From JALYUM01 sp036688685 (GTDB lineage: Bacteria > Pseudomonadota > Gammaproteobacteria > Burkholderiales > Burkholderiaceae_D), in assembly GCF_036688685.1 (NCBI RefSeq), contig NZ_JAQQPS010000026.1, positions 17,004-81,003 of the forward strand: a stretch of 64,000 nucleotides of DNA, in the 5' to 3' direction. The notes beneath the pieces were generated by a model. The model did no database searches. It was not told the origin of the DNA and saw only the letters and a list, made by a program, of their open reading frames with translations. Below are positions 62,250-64,000 of this stretch, piece by piece (the stretch's first letter is position 1; every line of letters starts with the position of its first letter). A program made the position numbers and the translations under genes.

Positions 62250-63896
62250 ATGCAGCAACAAGATTTTCAGCAATTTGCCAACCTTAGCCCGTTTGAACTC
62301 AAGGATCAGCTTATCGCTATCGCTTCCTCGGACGCCCAACGCATGATGCTCAATGCGGGGCGCGGCAATCCGAATTTTCTGGCAACCCTGCCGCGTTGGG
62401 CATTCCTCAGCCTGGGCGATTTTTCCATGCGCGAGGCCGAGCGATCCTATTCGTATCTCGACAGCGGCTTTGGCGGTCTGCCTGAGCGCAGCGGCATTGT
62501 GCAGCGGTTCGATAGTTACGCAACCGCGCATCGCAGCACGGCCGGTGTGCGCTTTCTGCTTGCGGCGATTTCCTATGTGAAGGATCAGCTCGGCCTTGAT
62601 CAGGAGCTGTTTCTGCTCGAGATGGTGACAGCTTTTCTTGGTTGTAATTACCCGACCCCGCCGCGCATGCTGGTGCACACGGAAGAAATCGTCAAAGCGT
62701 ATCTGGCGCAGGAAATGTTCGGCCCGATCGCACATCAGGGACCGTTTTCGGTGTTTGCTACCGAGGGCGGCACGGCGGCGATGACGTATATTTTCCAAAC
62801 TTTGAAGGCGAATGGCTTGATCAAGCCTGGCGACAAGATCGCCATCAGCACGCCGATCTTTTCACCCTATCTGGAAATTCCGCTACTGGCCGAGTACGGC
62901 CTTGAGATCGTTGAAATCCGCATGGATGGGCATGCCGACTGGCAGCTGCCGGCCAGTGAAATCGACAAGCTGCGCGATCCGGCAGTAAAGCTGTTTTGCC
63001 TCGTCAATCCGAGCAATCCACCCTCGACCAAGCTGTCAGATCCGGTTCTCGATCAACTGGCCTCGCTGGTGGCGCAGCAACGCCCGGACCTGTTCATCGT
63101 CACCGATGATGTATACGGTACCTTTGCAGATAATTTTGTGTCGCTATTTGCAAAGTGCCCACGGAATGCTCTGTGCGTGTACTCATTCTCCAAGTTTTTC
63201 GGCGCAACCGGATGGCGCCTCGGCACCATTGCACTACATGACGATAATGTCTTTGACGCGGCGCTGGCGGCATTGCCGGAAGCGAAAAAAGTGCTCCTCG
63301 ATGCGCGCTACGCCTCACTCACCACCACGCCCCGCACCATTCGTTTTATCGATCGACTGGTCGCTGACAGCCGCGCAGTCGCGCTCAACCATACTGCCGG
63401 ATTATCACTCCCCCAGCAACTCCAGATGGCACTGTTCGCGCTCAACGGACTCATGGACCGGGAACACCGCTACAAGGAGTCGGCCAAACAGCTGCTGCGC
63501 AAACGCTATCAGACCTTGTATCGCAACATGGGGATAGAGGCGCTGCGCACGCCGAATGACGTGAACTATTACTCGTTGATCGATTTGCAGGAAATTGGTG
63601 GCACCTTGTATGGACCCGAATTCGAAGCATGGTTCATCCGCAGCGATCTGGGTATCAGCTTTCTTTTCCGACTTGCCAAAGAGACCGGTGTGGTGCTGCT
63701 GCCGGGTAATGGGTTTGACGTGATCGACACGTCGGCGCGAGTCTCGCTGGCCAACCTGACCGAGATCGAGTACGCGGCAATCGGCAAATTTACGCGCGAT
63801 GTACTCGATGAGTGTTATCAGGATTTCAGGGATAGCTTGCCAATGCCTGCAACCGACGTTCAGCCCCCGCGCGCAATGCCATTGCATCCTGGCTGA
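62250..63896 (+). CDS. aspD: Aspartate 4-decarboxylase
   Basis: A 548-aa PLP enzyme that turns aspartate into alanine and CO2 and also has transaminase activity. The PLP lysine is in YSFSKFFGATGWRLG; NAGRGNPNFLATLPRWAF and CLVNPSNPPSTK are typical of AspD. With AspT it forms a proton-motive cycle: aspartate enters, alanine leaves, and decarboxylation consumes a proton. By eye the pair is somewhat less GC-rich than the bulk, which could reflect transfer. The remaining bases to 64000 hold no recognisable gene. Confidence 0.93.
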   Translation: MQQQDFQQFANLSPFELKDQLIAIASSDAQRMMLNAGRGNPNFLATLPRWAFLSLGDFSMREAERSYSYLDSGFGGLPERSGIVQRFDSYATAHRSTAGVRFLLAAISYVKDQLGLDQELFLLEMVTAFLGCNYPTPPRMLVHTEEIVKAYLAQEMFGPIAHQGPFSVFATEGGTAAMTYIFQTLKANGLIKPGDKIAISTPIFSPYLEIPLLAEYGLEIVEIRMDGHADWQLPASEIDKLRDPAVKLFCLVNPSNPPSTKLSDPVLDQLASLVAQQRPDLFIVTDDVYGTFADNFVSLFAKCPRNALCVYSFSKFFGATGWRLGTIALHDDNVFDAALAALPEAKKVLLDARYASLTTTPRTIRFIDRLVADSRAVALNHTAGLSLPQQLQMALFALNGLMDREHRYKESAKQLLRKRYQTLYRNMGIEALRTPNDVNYYSLIDLQEIGGTLYGPEFEAWFIRSDLGISFLFRLAKETGVVLLPGNGFDVIDTSARVSLANLTEIEYAAIGKFTRDVLDECYQDFRDSLPMPATDVQPPRAMPLHPG

Positions 63897-64000
63897 TCGT
63901 TTTAGTTGCACTCGAGGTTAAGCGTTTAGTTTCGTGTGATCATATTCCTCGTCGCAGCATGGCGTTGTTCCGCGCCAAAGCCGTGCTTGACGAGTTGATC

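Overview
The window is GC-rich bacterial chromosome, dense in genes with short gaps and many start/stop overlaps. The protein sequences and the purC-purE-purK and rho/trxA/rpmE2 arrangements point to a betaproteobacterium of the Oxalobacteraceae (Massilia/Duganella/Janthinobacterium type). That placement comes from recognised protein families only; no database search was run.

Left part (1-16700). The 3' end of a class II fructose-bisphosphate aldolase is followed by an inverted-repeat element and a tightly overlapping purC-purE-purK-sua5 operon. Next come a GDSL lipoprotein, an OmpW porin, two DUF proteins, a flavin reductase/glutaryl-CoA dehydrogenase/SGNH operon, msrA, a cyclopropane-fatty-acid synthase-like enzyme, a hemerythrin-PdxH fusion, tcdA, an FKBP isomerase and cysK.

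Middle-left (16700-30900). A minus-strand run contains pncC, a secreted phosphoesterase, an orphan pair resembling IncP-plasmid TraL and TraM, and a cation efflux protein. A large REC-PAS-GGDEF-EAL-REC protein, thiL and maeB follow, then a GDP-rhamnose type cluster (gmd, rmd, glycosyltransferase) and a periplasmic binding protein.

Signalling block (30900-35570). A hybrid histidine kinase, a small helical protein, a double-domain KaiC-like ATPase and an HD-GYP protein lie on one strand and look like one module.

Accessory island (36630-38980). Between a LysE-type exporter and tRNA-Leu(CAA) sits a lower-GC insert. It carries two tandem pairs of a leaderless peptidoglycan-hydrolase-like protein and a small secreted partner, the layout of type VI secretion effector/immunity pairs. 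Both pairs share a duplicated leader. The insert is flanked by a duplicated terminator half and followed by tandem hairpin repeats. I consider it the best candidate for an undescribed system here.

Right part (39000-64000). Housekeeping genes (rpmE2, rho, trxA, ada) are mixed with a glycosyltransferase, a HutC-type regulator, an amidohydrolase, a secreted HExxH protein, TerB- and TerC-like proteins, an HPF-like protein and an NhaR-type regulator. An IS200/IS605-type element follows, with an intact-looking tnpA and a tnpB broken by one stop codon. Then come a chemoreceptor (with a relic of its leader about 5 kb upstream), an ATP-grasp/OlsB-like/LplT/PlsC lipid operon, an SDR enzyme and an aspT-aspD aspartate decarboxylation operon. 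One tRNA gene was found; no rRNA, CRISPR array or prophage was seen.
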